64,000 bases of DNA from Halioglobus sp. (GTDB lineage: Bacteria > Pseudomonadota > Gammaproteobacteria > Pseudomonadales > Halieaceae), in contig PABK01000034.1 of assembly GCA_002699145.1 (NCBI GenBank), forward strand, positions 1 to 64,000. The letters run 5' to 3'. Below, piece after piece: positions 33,211-41,213 of this stretch. The notes beneath the pieces are model-generated. The model had not been told where the DNA came from, made no database searches, and saw only the letters and a program-made list of their open reading frames with translations. The first letter of the stretch is position 1. Every line of letters starts with the position of its first letter. A program made the position numbers and the translations under genes.

Positions 33211-34137
33211 TCAGGGAGCGCTCTTTTCGATCGCGCGGGCGCGCACTCCGCCGGCGAGGCCACGCAAGGCGTGCCACCACGCCAGCAGCGGCCCGGCCTG
33301 GGCATGCCACAGCGTGTCGATCTTCTCGCCGCTGGACAGGCCGGTATCGGGATACTCGTCCACGGCCGGGCGGTAGTAGCTGCCGAAGGCCAGGTCGAAC
33401 ATGGGCAGCCAGATGGCGAAGTTCTTGTCCTGGTGCTGCGGCGCGCTGGAGTGGTGTATCCAGTGGAACTGGGGCGTGGTGAAGAACGGCAGCAGACGGT
33501 GCAGGGCGTCGATGCGCACATTGGCGTGGATAAAAAAATCCCACAGGCCCAGCAGCGCCGCGCCCGCCACCGCCGCCAGCAGGGTTTGCGGCCCCTCGGT
33601 CAGGTCGAACACAAGGCCGATGGTCAGGCCGCGCACGAAATTCTGGCCCGCCGGCTCGAGAAAATGCGAGCGGAAGATGGTGGTGCTGTTGAGGTGTTCG
33701 TCCGAGTGGTGCAGCTTGTGCATCTCCCACAGGAAGGGGATGGTGTGTTGTGCGCGGTGCCACCAGTAGTAGGAAAAGTCGCTGAGAAAGCAGGCGACGA
33801 AAAAAATCACCGCGCCCTGCAGCACGACGTCCAGCAGGGGAAGGCCTACGCTGATCTGGACAGTGGGCACGCGCAGGCTGGGCAGGCCGGTCATTCCCGC
33901 CACCCAGGCGGTGAACACGATCACCGTGGCGGCGAACACTGGCGCCAGCACCAGGTTGCTGCCGGTGATCTTCCAGTTCAGCGTGTAGGTTTCCCTGGGC
34001 ACGCCCGGGCGCACCGGCGTCAACCGCTCGAGCAGTAGCCACAGCGGCCAGCTCAGCAGCAGCAACAGGTAGCCGGAAAAGAGCGCGACCGTGACGCCGC
34101 CCAGTTGTTCCAGCCAGTTTGCCTGCAGAGCTTCCAT
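33211..34137 (-). CDS. Sterol desaturase/fatty-acid hydroxylase family membrane protein
   Basis: The 308-residue product has about four to five membrane helices and the His clusters of diiron membrane hydroxylases: HRAQH, HKLHHSDEH and HWIHHSS. Members hydroxylate or desaturate sterols, fatty acids, sphingolipids or carotenoids at the membrane surface using oxygen. The lipid substrate here is unknown. The gene converges on the NodB gene with 11 bases between stops. The carboxy-terminal tail after the last His box is about 85 residues long. Confidence 0.88.
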   Translation of the reverse strand: MEALQANWLEQLGGVTVALFSGYLLLLLSWPLWLLLERLTPVRPGVPRETYTLNWKITGSNLVLAPVFAATVIVFTAWVAGMTGLPSLRVPTVQISVGLPLLDVVLQGAVIFFVACFLSDFSYYWWHRAQHTIPFLWEMHKLHHSDEHLNSTTIFRSHFLEPAGQNFVRGLTIGLVFDLTEGPQTLLAAVAGAALLGLWDFFIHANVRIDALHRLLPFFTTPQFHWIHHSSAPQHQDKNFAIWLPMFDLAFGSYYRPAVDEYPDTGLSSGEKIDTLWHAQAGPLLAWWHALRGLAGGVRARAIEKSAP

Positions 34138-34240
34138 GGTCCCAGTTTAGCCCATTCGCGGCGGGGACGGCGCCCGGGGCCGGGGCTTGCACCGGCCCCG
34201 GGCGCGGGCTAGTTTACGGGTTGCAAACGGAGTGAAGCCC

Positions 34241-34516
34241 ATGGATCCAATCAAGTATCGCGACTTCCTGCCGGAACAGACCCCCCGCGGCGGCCTGTTC
34301 GGCGGGGTTGACCTGGCGGGTTTCGACAGCTGTGTCCTGGCCATGAATCGCTGGCTGCAGGAACATCCCGTGGATGTGCTGCGGGTGGAGACGGTGACGC
34401 TGCCGAATATCTTCAGCCAGCAGGAAGAGGGGCCGGGCGATACCGAACTGCATGCCGGTGCGCATACCGTCTGGTACCAGTTCGTGCGGCTTTGGTACAC
34501 CGCTGCACAAGGCTGA
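34241..34516 (+). CDS. Small hypothetical protein
   Basis: The 91-residue product is soluble, with no signal peptide or recognisable motif. It has a beta strand-rich centre (VDVLRVETVTLPNIF) and a Trp/Tyr-rich end (HTVWYQFVRLWYTA). GGAG eight bases before the ATG at 34241 supports translation. It lies 25 bases before the retropepsin-like gene and is probably co-transcribed with it. I do not recognise the family. Confidence 0.6.
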   Translation: MDPIKYRDFLPEQTPRGGLFGGVDLAGFDSCVLAMNRWLQEHPVDVLRVETVTLPNIFSQQEEGPGDTELHAGAHTVWYQFVRLWYTAAQG

Positions 34517-34541
34517 GCCGCGCAGTCCCGCCGCTGACAAC

Positions 34542-35066
34542 GTGAACAAGCGCGAGGAGATCCGCCAGCAGCGACGCATGGGCGGTGTGATGCAGGCCCT
34601 GGCCTGGCTGGTGTTTCTCGCCCTCGGCCTGTTTTTCTTCAGCGATGTGCTGGACCGGCAGCACAACCCCAACCGCACACTGCAGTCGGGCATCGCCGAG
34701 GATGGACGGCGCGAGGTCGTGCTGCAGCGCAACCGCATGGGCCATTACGTGACCGCGGGGCGCATCGACGGCGAACCGGTGACCTTTCTGCTGGACACGG
34801 GTGCCACCGGGGTCGCGGTGCCCGGCGCGCTCGCCGCGCGCCTGGGCCTGCGCCGCGGCGTTCCCCTGGCGACGCAGACCGCCAACGGCATGTCGACCAG
34901 TTACGCCACGCGCCTGGACAGCGTCAGTGTGGGGTCGATCGAGTTGCGCGGGGTGGCGGCGACCATAGCGCCGGGCATGGACATGGACGAGGTATTGCTG
35001 GGTATGTCCTTTCTCAAGCACATCGAGTTTACCCAGCGCGGCGATACCCTGATCCTGCGGCAATAG
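34542..35066 (+). CDS. Retropepsin-like aspartic protease, clan AA (TIGR02281-like)
   Basis: The product is about 174 residues, with an N-terminal membrane helix (LAWLVFLALGLFFFSDV) and a periplasmic single-lobe aspartic protease domain. The catalytic motif is LLDTGATGVAVP, followed by the flap region ANGMSTSYATRLD and GMSFL. It works as a homodimer in related proteins. The start is uncertain: GTG 34542 is used here, while ATG 34578 would leave a shorter cytoplasmic stub, and neither has an ideal ribosome site. The substrate is unknown. Confidence 0.8.
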   Translation: MNKREEIRQQRRMGGVMQALAWLVFLALGLFFFSDVLDRQHNPNRTLQSGIAEDGRREVVLQRNRMGHYVTAGRIDGEPVTFLLDTGATGVAVPGALAARLGLRRGVPLATQTANGMSTSYATRLDSVSVGSIELRGVAATIAPGMDMDEVLLGMSFLKHIEFTQRGDTLILRQ

Positions 35067-35112
35067 CGACGGGCGACGGGCGCGCCCGCCGTTCGCGGGG
35101 TGCGAGCGCTGC

Positions 35113-35985
35113 CTAGTTGCCGAACAGGCGGCCGAAGGCCTTGCCCAGTTCCTTGGCGGCGCTGCCAGATTCGGCGTCTTCCTCCTCCTCGGCCGAGGCT
35201 TCCTCTTCGCTGCTGCCGCCCAATGACCCGAGGAAAGTGCTGAGCGGGCCGCCAGCGGAACTGTCCTCCGCCTCTCCTTCCGCGCCGCCCTGGCTCGCGC
35301 CGAACAGGGCGCCGATATTGCTCAGGTCCATGGGTGCCGCGGGCAGTTCGAAGCGCGCCGGGTCGACGGAATCCTGGTTGATCGCGCTGACTTTCATGTC
35401 ATCGCCGTAGCGCAGCACGCCCATGTTCATTGCCGCCAGGCGGCCGTGGAAATCGTCGGTCGCGGCCTTGTAGTCCTTGCCCACCGTTTTTGACATGGTG
35501 GTGGCGAAGTTGTGCATGGCGTCGCGGAAATCGCGGGCGCGCGGGTCGTCCGTGAGCACCAGGGTGCTCTCGCGTTCGCTGCCGTCCTCGGCGCGAAAGC
35601 GCAGGCGGTAGACCTCGCCGGTGATGCCGGCGATTTGTTCCTTCTCGCCGGTGGCGCTCAGCTCGACCACCTCGTTGGCCACCATGTCGGGGGTTGCGCC
35701 CGCGGCCATGCTGCCAAACATGCCCCAGGCCTGGTTGGCGTCGATGACCATGAGGTTGCCATCGGAGTTGGTGACCACGTAGAGGTTGTTATCGCGCAGG
35801 AGCATGTAACCCGCCGCACCCTCCTGGTCCATGTTGACCCGCAGCAGGTCGCCGCGGTACTCGAAGCGCATGGTGTTGCCTTCCGCGTCGGTCACGTCCG
35901 CCGTGCCCGCCTGGGCAGGCCCGGCCAGCAGCGCAACCACGGTGAACAGCAGGGGCGCCAGCGCGCGGTAGAGGGAAGACTTCAT
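35113..35985 (-). CDS. Secreted protein resembling DUF4412 family, acidic tail
   Basis: The 290-residue product has a signal peptide (cleavage after GPAQA). The N-terminal domain has a repeated short-strand pattern (MRFEYRGDLLRVNM, YMLLRDNNLYVVTN, LMVIDANQAWGMF) like DUF4412/LolA-type sheets. A low-complexity acidic stretch with about a dozen Glu (SSEEEASAEEEEDAESG) comes before a C-terminal amphipathic helix. AGGAGG lies five bases before the ATG at 35985. It is the last gene of the kinase operon (97 bases after the preceding stop). Exported and soluble, it may sense or bind an envelope ligand, but this is inference. Confidence 0.65.
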   Translation of the reverse strand: MKSSLYRALAPLLFTVVALLAGPAQAGTADVTDAEGNTMRFEYRGDLLRVNMDQEGAAGYMLLRDNNLYVVTNSDGNLMVIDANQAWGMFGSMAAGATPDMVANEVVELSATGEKEQIAGITGEVYRLRFRAEDGSERESTLVLTDDPRARDFRDAMHNFATTMSKTVGKDYKAATDDFHGRLAAMNMGVLRYGDDMKVSAINQDSVDPARFELPAAPMDLSNIGALFGASQGGAEGEAEDSSAGGPLSTFLGSLGGSSEEEASAEEEEDAESGSAAKELGKAFGRLFGN

Positions 35986-36082
35986 GGGATACCTCCTGAG
36001 GGTACATCTCGCCAAATGAGCAGGGAGTGTAGCAAAGGCTGCGGCGCGCTGCCGCCCCGCATGTAGGGGGGGCGGGCGCGGT

Positions 36083-36718
36083 TCAGCGAGCGTCCAGGTG
36101 TGCCACCGTGTCCCGCGCCGCGCCCTGCGCGCCGGTCATCACCAGCTGTAACTCGTATTTGCGGTCGCCGGCCAGTTCGCCGTTGAGCAGCAGGGTCGTG
36201 CGCACCGGGTACACGCCCTGGGGCATGCCGTCGGGCAGCGAGAAGGTGAACTCGCTGCGGAACTCGCCGCCGCTGCTTTTTTGCGCTTCCTTGGTCAGCG
36301 TCTTGAGGACCATGCTGGTGTCCTCGTTGTCGAAGATGGTCAGGCGCTCCTCCAGCAGGGGCGGCCGCCCGTCCGTGCCGGGCACGATCTTGATGACCGA
36401 GCTGATGGTGATTTTCTCACCGGGTTTGGCCATTGCCCCAGGGCTCATCTGTGAGCGGTAGCCCGACACCGTCGCCTCGGTGGGGATGCTGCCGGTTTCC
36501 TCCTCGTACTCCTCGAGCACCTCCTCCTCGGAACGGGTCTGTTCGCTCTCGTAGCCGATCACCATGTCGCGGATCATCTGCTCGGTCTTGTCGGCGATGA
36601 TGTCCTCCGCGGTGTCCTTGGCGGTCTCCTCGATAACGTTGAGGATATCCTTGAAGAAGTCCGCCTGTGCGGGGCTGCAGGCCAGCAGGACGGCGAAACT
36701 GAGGGCGATGCTGCGCAT
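36083..36718 (-). CDS. Secreted protein of unknown function
   Basis: The 211-residue product has a signal peptide (ALSFAVLLACSPAQA). An amphipathic, highly charged helix follows (FFKDILNVIEETAKDTAEDI...), then a beta-rich C-terminal domain. It starts 31 bases after the kinase stop, so it belongs with the kinase operon. No family was recognised. The partner could be the periplasmic repeat domain of that kinase. Confidence 0.65.
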   Translation of the reverse strand: MRSIALSFAVLLACSPAQADFFKDILNVIEETAKDTAEDIIADKTEQMIRDMVIGYESEQTRSEEEVLEEYEEETGSIPTEATVSGYRSQMSPGAMAKPGEKITISSVIKIVPGTDGRPPLLEERLTIFDNEDTSMVLKTLTKEAQKSSGGEFRSEFTFSLPDGMPQGVYPVRTTLLLNGELAGDRKYELQLVMTGAQGAARDTVAHLDAR

Positions 36719-36749
36719 GCTGTGACTCCTCCCCCCCGGGGGGCAGTGG

Positions 36750-38696
36750 TTACTCGATGACTATAGTCCGTTTGGCTTTTTTCTGCGCCTGCAGCGCGCG
36801 TTGGCGCGCCGCCGAGGCCTCACCCGAGTCCGGCAGTATAGCCAGGGCGGACTCGGATTTGGCAATTGCGCAGCTATAGTTGCGGGCACTATAGCAGTCC
36901 TGTGCCTCCTGCAGAATACGCGCGACGGTGGCGGCATCCGCGGCGCGCTGCTGCCTGGCTACGCGCGTTGCCTGTTGCAGCGCGATGGCGCCGCTGTCAG
37001 CGGCATCGATCTCCAGCGCGGCGCCGGCGCGCGCCTTGGCGCAGTCGAAGTCCCCGGCGTCGAGGCAGGACTGGCCCTGGGCGAGCAGCTGTTCGCGGCG
37101 CGCGGCCAGCGCCTGGCGTTCACTTTCCAGGCGCGCGGCCAGCTCGTCGGTGCTCCTGCGCAGTTCATACAACTCCGCCGGCTCGGCGCCGGCCGCGGCG
37201 GCGCTGTCCAGGGCGATGCCGGCGCATGCGGGGTCGTTGCGCTGCAGGCAGTCGCGGGCCTCGCCGAGGAAGTCGCCGACCACCAGGTTGTGGCGTGCCT
37301 TTTCCACGGCCTGTACGAGCTGTTGCGTGCGCAGGTTGTCGGGGTCCAGGTCCAGCGCCTCCGCCGCGCGCAGTCGTGCGCAGGCAAGATCGCGGCTGTC
37401 CAGGCAGGCTTCTGCCTCTTGCAGCAGTGTGGCCAGGCGCGACTCCCGGGCCTGCTGTTGCAGTGACTCCTGCGCGGTCTGCAACAGCGTGGTTGCCTCC
37501 GCCTGGTTCGGCGCCAGGCTGAGCACCACGCGCGCGTTGTCGACGGCACACTGGTATTCGCGGCGGAAGAAACAGTCCCTGGCGGCCTGCAGTTTCCCGG
37601 CGAGCGTCGCCTCGCGTTCGCCGGCCAGCTGGTACTGCTGGTAGCCCAGCCAGCCGGCCCCGGCGAGCACCAGCAGCGATACGGCGGCTATTGTCTTCAG
37701 GTTGAGGGCGCGTTTTTTCGGCATGAAAGCGCTGCGGAACGCTTCCACGGTTTGCGGGCGCTTCGCCTTCGAGGTGCTCAGCGCCGCCGACAGCGCCTGC
37801 CATTCGCGATTGCTCAGGTTGTCCGGGCGCGCCGGTTTCAGACCCTGTTTCTCCGCTTCCACCGCACTGCGGTTCTGGTAGGGGTGCTTGCCGCTGAGCA
37901 TGTAGTACAGGACGCAGGCCAGGGCATAGACATCGTCGCTGAAGCTCGGCTCCTCGCGGCGCACCATCTCGGCTGTGGCATAGGCCGGGGTCAGCGCGCC
38001 CAGTTCACCGGCGTCGAAGTCGTCGCTGCGTTCCCGGTTGGCCGCCCGGGCGATGCCGAAGTCGAGGATTTTCACCACGCCGCCGGTGGTGACGAAGATA
38101 TTGCCCGGTTTGAAATCGGAGTGGATCAGGCCGCGTTTGTGCGCGTACTCCAGGCCCGCGCACAACTCGCTGAAGTAGCGGACGCAGGTTTCCTTGCCGA
38201 ACGGCGCATCGAGCTTGAGCAGGTTGTCCAGTGGGTCGCCCTTGAGCAACTCCATGGTCATGAAAATCGTGTCGCCATCGCGGTCGAAGTCGTGCACGGT
38301 GACGATATTGGGGTGGGCCAGTTTCTGCGACTTCACCGCTTCCTGCTGCAGCGAGACGAAGGCGTGGGGGTGGTCGCGGAAGCTTGCCCCCAGCACCTTG
38401 GCCGCGATGTAGGGGTTGCTATCTTCGGCCTCCACCTTGCGCAGGTCGCGTGCCTTGTACACCACGCCCATGCCGCCGGCGCCGAGTTCGTCCTCGAGCA
38501 CGAAGCGCTTTTTCAGCAGGCGGCCGTGTTCGCGCTGGGCCTTTTCGGCCAGGGTCCTGGCTGCCTCGAACCCGGTGGAGGTGGTCGCCGAGTCGCTGCC
38601 GCCGAACTGCGTGTAGTCGCTGGAGGGCGCCTCGGTGGCGTCGTCGTCACCTGGTGCGCTCACCTCGGTGTTGTCGGGATCGTTCGATTCTGCCAC
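36750..38696 (-). CDS. Ser/Thr protein kinase with five Cys-paired periplasmic TPR-like repeats
   Basis: The 648-residue product has a kinase domain at about residues 60-320: GAGGMGVVY, AAKVL, GLIHSDFKPGN (the usual HRD Arg is Ser), and DFGIARA. A membrane helix follows at about 335-353 and an extracytoplasmic helical region runs to the end. That region holds five TPR-like hairpins, each with Cys-X7-Cys at the turn (CFFRREYQC, CLDSRDLAC, CLQRNDPAC, CLDAGDFDC, CYSARNYSC, about residues 374-608). Outside the membrane these pairs probably form disulfides. The start is GTG. It is followed closely by two secreted-protein genes. Confidence 0.9.
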   Translation of the reverse strand: MAESNDPDNTEVSAPGDDDATEAPSSDYTQFGGSDSATTSTGFEAARTLAEKAQREHGRLLKKRFVLEDELGAGGMGVVYKARDLRKVEAEDSNPYIAAKVLGASFRDHPHAFVSLQQEAVKSQKLAHPNIVTVHDFDRDGDTIFMTMELLKGDPLDNLLKLDAPFGKETCVRYFSELCAGLEYAHKRGLIHSDFKPGNIFVTTGGVVKILDFGIARAANRERSDDFDAGELGALTPAYATAEMVRREEPSFSDDVYALACVLYYMLSGKHPYQNRSAVEAEKQGLKPARPDNLSNREWQALSAALSTSKAKRPQTVEAFRSAFMPKKRALNLKTIAAVSLLVLAGAGWLGYQQYQLAGEREATLAGKLQAARDCFFRREYQCAVDNARVVLSLAPNQAEATTLLQTAQESLQQQARESRLATLLQEAEACLDSRDLACARLRAAEALDLDPDNLRTQQLVQAVEKARHNLVVGDFLGEARDCLQRNDPACAGIALDSAAAAGAEPAELYELRRSTDELAARLESERQALAARREQLLAQGQSCLDAGDFDCAKARAGAALEIDAADSGAIALQQATRVARQQRAADAATVARILQEAQDCYSARNYSCAIAKSESALAILPDSGEASAARQRALQAQKKAKRTIVIE

Positions 38697-38780
38697 CGGT
38701 GGGGGGCTCCCTGTCTGCAGGCCTGCTCTTCAACACTGCAGCCAGTGTAACAAATACCGGCCACAGGGGCTGCGCCCGCC

Positions 38781-40529
38781 TCAGCAGCCGGGGGGAGGCT
38801 CCGGCAACAGGTGGTAGATACGGCCGGTAGTCAGGCTGCCGACGTAGAGCTCCCCGGCGGCGTCCTCGCCGAAGGTCGAGGGCGCCGAGACCTCGCCCGC
38901 GGGCAGTACCACGCGGTGGGCGAAATCGCCTTCGGGGCCTTCCAGGGCGCGAATGCTGGGCTGGCAGAAATCGGAGAAAAAGTACTGGCCCTGTAACTGC
39001 GGGAACCGGCTGCCGCGGTACACGCGACCGCCGGTGATCGAGCAGCCCGACGTCGCGTGATCGTAGGTGTGCACCGGAGACAGGTAGTCGCGGTCGCAGT
39101 TGGCCAGGTTATAGGGCTGGTCACCCTCGTAGCAGCGCCAGCCGAGGTTGATCCCGCCGCTACTGCCGGCAGGCAGGTAGTGCACCTCCTCGTGGGCGTT
39201 CTGTCCGACATCGCCGATCCACAGCGCGCCGCTATGGCGATCGAAACTGAAGCGCCAGGGATTGCGCGCGCCCAGGGCGAAGATCTCGTCGCAGCCATCG
39301 CCGCCCGCACCGTCGTTGTAGGCGTTGCCCGGGGGGATGCTGTAGTTCTGTTGCGCATGAATGTTGCAGTCCGGGCCGGTGCCGGACGCGGCCGGCGTAT
39401 CCACGTCAATCCGCAACAGCTTGCCCAGCAGCGAGGTGGTGTCCTGGGCGTTATCCTGGGGGTCGCCGCCGCTGCCGCCGTCGCCGGAAGCGATGTACAG
39501 GTAGCCGTCCGGGCCGAAATGCAGGTCGCCGCCGTTGTGGTTGGCGTAGGGCTGCTCGAACTCCAGCAGGACCTGTTCGCTGGCCAGTGCGGCGCTGTCG
39601 GGGTCCGCGCCCACCGTGAAGCGCGCCACGCGGCTGCGATCCAGCCCCGGCCCCGGGTCGCGCGTGTAGTAGACATAGAACTGGCCATTGTCGCTATAGT
39701 CCGGGTGGAAGGCCAGGCCCAGCAGACCCATCTCGTTGCGACTGTCGTCGACCTGGCCTGACAGGTCGAGAAAGGGAGTGGGGTTGACTGACCCGTCCGG
39801 CTGCACGATGCGAATGGCGCCGCCGCGTTCGGCCACGAACAGCCGCTCGTCGCCCGCGTGGGCGATGGCCACCGGGCTGCTCAGCCCGGTGGCGAACAAC
39901 TCGGCGCGGAGTTCGCCGCTGGCCGGCTGCGGTGGCGGGGGCGGTTCCTCGAAGCCGTTGACCACGGCGATGTCGAACGACGCGGTGCCCACGGCGTCGC
40001 CGAGCAGGTCCAGTTCGCCGTCGGTGGAATTGCCCGCGGCGTAGAAGCTTACCTCGGTGTCGTAGTTGGGTGCGGTGTAACTGAAAACGAAGGCCGCGTA
40101 GTCGGGGCCGAAGGGCTTGGGCGCGCTGTGGGTCAACTCGCCGTCCAGCAGTTGCAGGTCGCCGTCGTAGGGCGCCAGGCTGCCGGCGCCGGCGGCGATA
40201 TTCACCCCCGCGGTGACGCCCGGGCCGCCCATCACGAACAGGTAGAAGTTGTTTGTAGCGCCGGCCTGTATCTGCGTCGAACCGACAAACGCCAGTTCGG
40301 GGGGCGAGGCGCCAGGGGTGTGGCAGACGCTGCAGGTGGCGCCGGCGTTGCTGCCCGGGTCGCCGGAAAAGCCGCTGCGGCCGCCGGCGCTGGCCTGGGC
40401 GACTGCACTGCCGAAGCAGGCGAGCACGGTGGTTACCGCCAGCAACAGCGGCCCCGCGCGGAAATCGGCGTGCCTGTCGCCCGCGCCGCGCGGGTGTACC
40501 GACCTGCGCTTGTCGCGTTCCTGTCCCAT
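38781..40529 (-). CDS. Choice-of-anchor-V domain fused to a PQQ-type sugar dehydrogenase propeller
   Basis: The 582-residue exported protein has an N-terminal domain with a single heme-c-like CSVCH motif (GATCSVCHTPGASPPEL). AGVNIAAGAGSL and ELTHSAPKPFG follow, matching the choice-of-anchor-V type. After a Pro-rich linker (EEPPPPPQPA) comes a six-bladed glucose/sorbosone dehydrogenase-like propeller: FLDLSGQV, NEMGLLGLAFHPDYSDNG, NHNGGDLHFGPDGYLYIASGDGG, GARNPWRF. It may oxidise a sugar or alcohol, passing electrons to the attached heme-like site. The N-terminal signal has an unusually long charged leader. It precedes the Ser/Thr kinase gene by 84 bases. Confidence 0.8.
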   Translation of the reverse strand: MGQERDKRRSVHPRGAGDRHADFRAGPLLLAVTTVLACFGSAVAQASAGGRSGFSGDPGSNAGATCSVCHTPGASPPELAFVGSTQIQAGATNNFYLFVMGGPGVTAGVNIAAGAGSLAPYDGDLQLLDGELTHSAPKPFGPDYAAFVFSYTAPNYDTEVSFYAAGNSTDGELDLLGDAVGTASFDIAVVNGFEEPPPPPQPASGELRAELFATGLSSPVAIAHAGDERLFVAERGGAIRIVQPDGSVNPTPFLDLSGQVDDSRNEMGLLGLAFHPDYSDNGQFYVYYTRDPGPGLDRSRVARFTVGADPDSAALASEQVLLEFEQPYANHNGGDLHFGPDGYLYIASGDGGSGGDPQDNAQDTTSLLGKLLRIDVDTPAASGTGPDCNIHAQQNYSIPPGNAYNDGAGGDGCDEIFALGARNPWRFSFDRHSGALWIGDVGQNAHEEVHYLPAGSSGGINLGWRCYEGDQPYNLANCDRDYLSPVHTYDHATSGCSITGGRVYRGSRFPQLQGQYFFSDFCQPSIRALEGPEGDFAHRVVLPAGEVSAPSTFGEDAAGELYVGSLTTGRIYHLLPEPPPGC

Positions 40530-40684
40530 GACGTCCCCCGTCCCGTGACCGGCTCGAAGCGACGAGTATATCCCAGCCGCGAACCGGGGATGGCCGCATA
40601 CGCGAAGAATGTGGAGATTTCGCCGGAAAAGGCCCTGGCGGCTGCCGTGCCCGGTGCACGGTGTATGTGGCGGCGGCTCTGGCC

Positions 40685-40690
40685 TATACT
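40685..40690 (+). promoter_or_regulatory. Candidate -10 element TATACT
   Basis: TATACT in GGCCTATACTGGGCC, 66 bases before the ATG at 40756. The same GGCCTATACTG string occurs upstream of the serine hydrolase at 60779, so it may be a common promoter core. No clear -35 is visible. Confidence 0.4.
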
Positions 40691-40755
40691 GGGCCGCGCG
40701 TGGTCGGCGCAGGTGCCGCCCGCCTTGACTGCCAATTCAGCAAAGGGAAGTGAAC

Positions 40756-41196
40756 ATGGGAAAATCCAGCATCGCCGTATTCTTGATCTGTCTCCTGGCC
40801 AGCGCGGGCTCTGTCGCCCGGGATGACCGCAACCGGTACTCCATCGAGGATGCCCTGAACACCGCCTCGGCCAAGGAAAAGCTGGACAAGGGATACACCT
40901 TTGCCTTCGGCAGCCAGAGCCATGGCAAGGTGTCCGCCAGGCACGGCGAGTACATGTCGAACAAGAAGACCAACGCGTTCAACAAGACCGATGAAGAAGC
41001 CTGTCAATGGGCCTTTCTCTCCGCGATGCTGAGTTTCCAGGATCGCATTACCGCCGAGGGCGGCAACGCAGTGATCAATATTCGCAGCTATTACAAGAAG
41101 AACGACTTCAGCAGTCCCACGGAGTTCGAATGCGGCAACGGCGCCATCATGGCCGGCGTGACTTTCAAGGGTGAGGTGGTCACCCTGGCCAGGTAA
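40756..41196 (+). CDS. Small exported protein of the misnamed 'excinuclease' family
   Basis: The 146-residue product has a signal peptide (SIAVFLICLLASAGSVA). The conserved stretch GEYMSNKKTNAFNKTDEEAC, followed by AEGGNAVINIRSYYKKN and FECGNGAIMAGVTFKGEVV, is shared with small proteobacterial proteins often annotated as an excinuclease subunit. It has no nuclease motifs and a two-Cys pattern fit for the periplasm. The function is unknown. The ribosome site AAAGGGA supports the ATG at 40756, and a GTG two codons earlier is possible. It diverges from the sugar-dehydrogenase gene. Confidence 0.75.
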   Translation: MGKSSIAVFLICLLASAGSVARDDRNRYSIEDALNTASAKEKLDKGYTFAFGSQSHGKVSARHGEYMSNKKTNAFNKTDEEACQWAFLSAMLSFQDRITAEGGNAVINIRSYYKKNDFSSPTEFECGNGAIMAGVTFKGEVVTLAR

Positions 41197-41213
41197 GCGC
41201 GAGCGCCGGCGGA

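Noticed and set aside
35067-35112. Terminator between the retropepsin-like and acidic-tailed genes
   Set aside because: GC-rich short dyads are present but no T run follows on either strand.
40756-41196. Excinuclease subunit
   Set aside because: The family label is historical. The 146-residue exported protein has no nuclease or ATPase motif.
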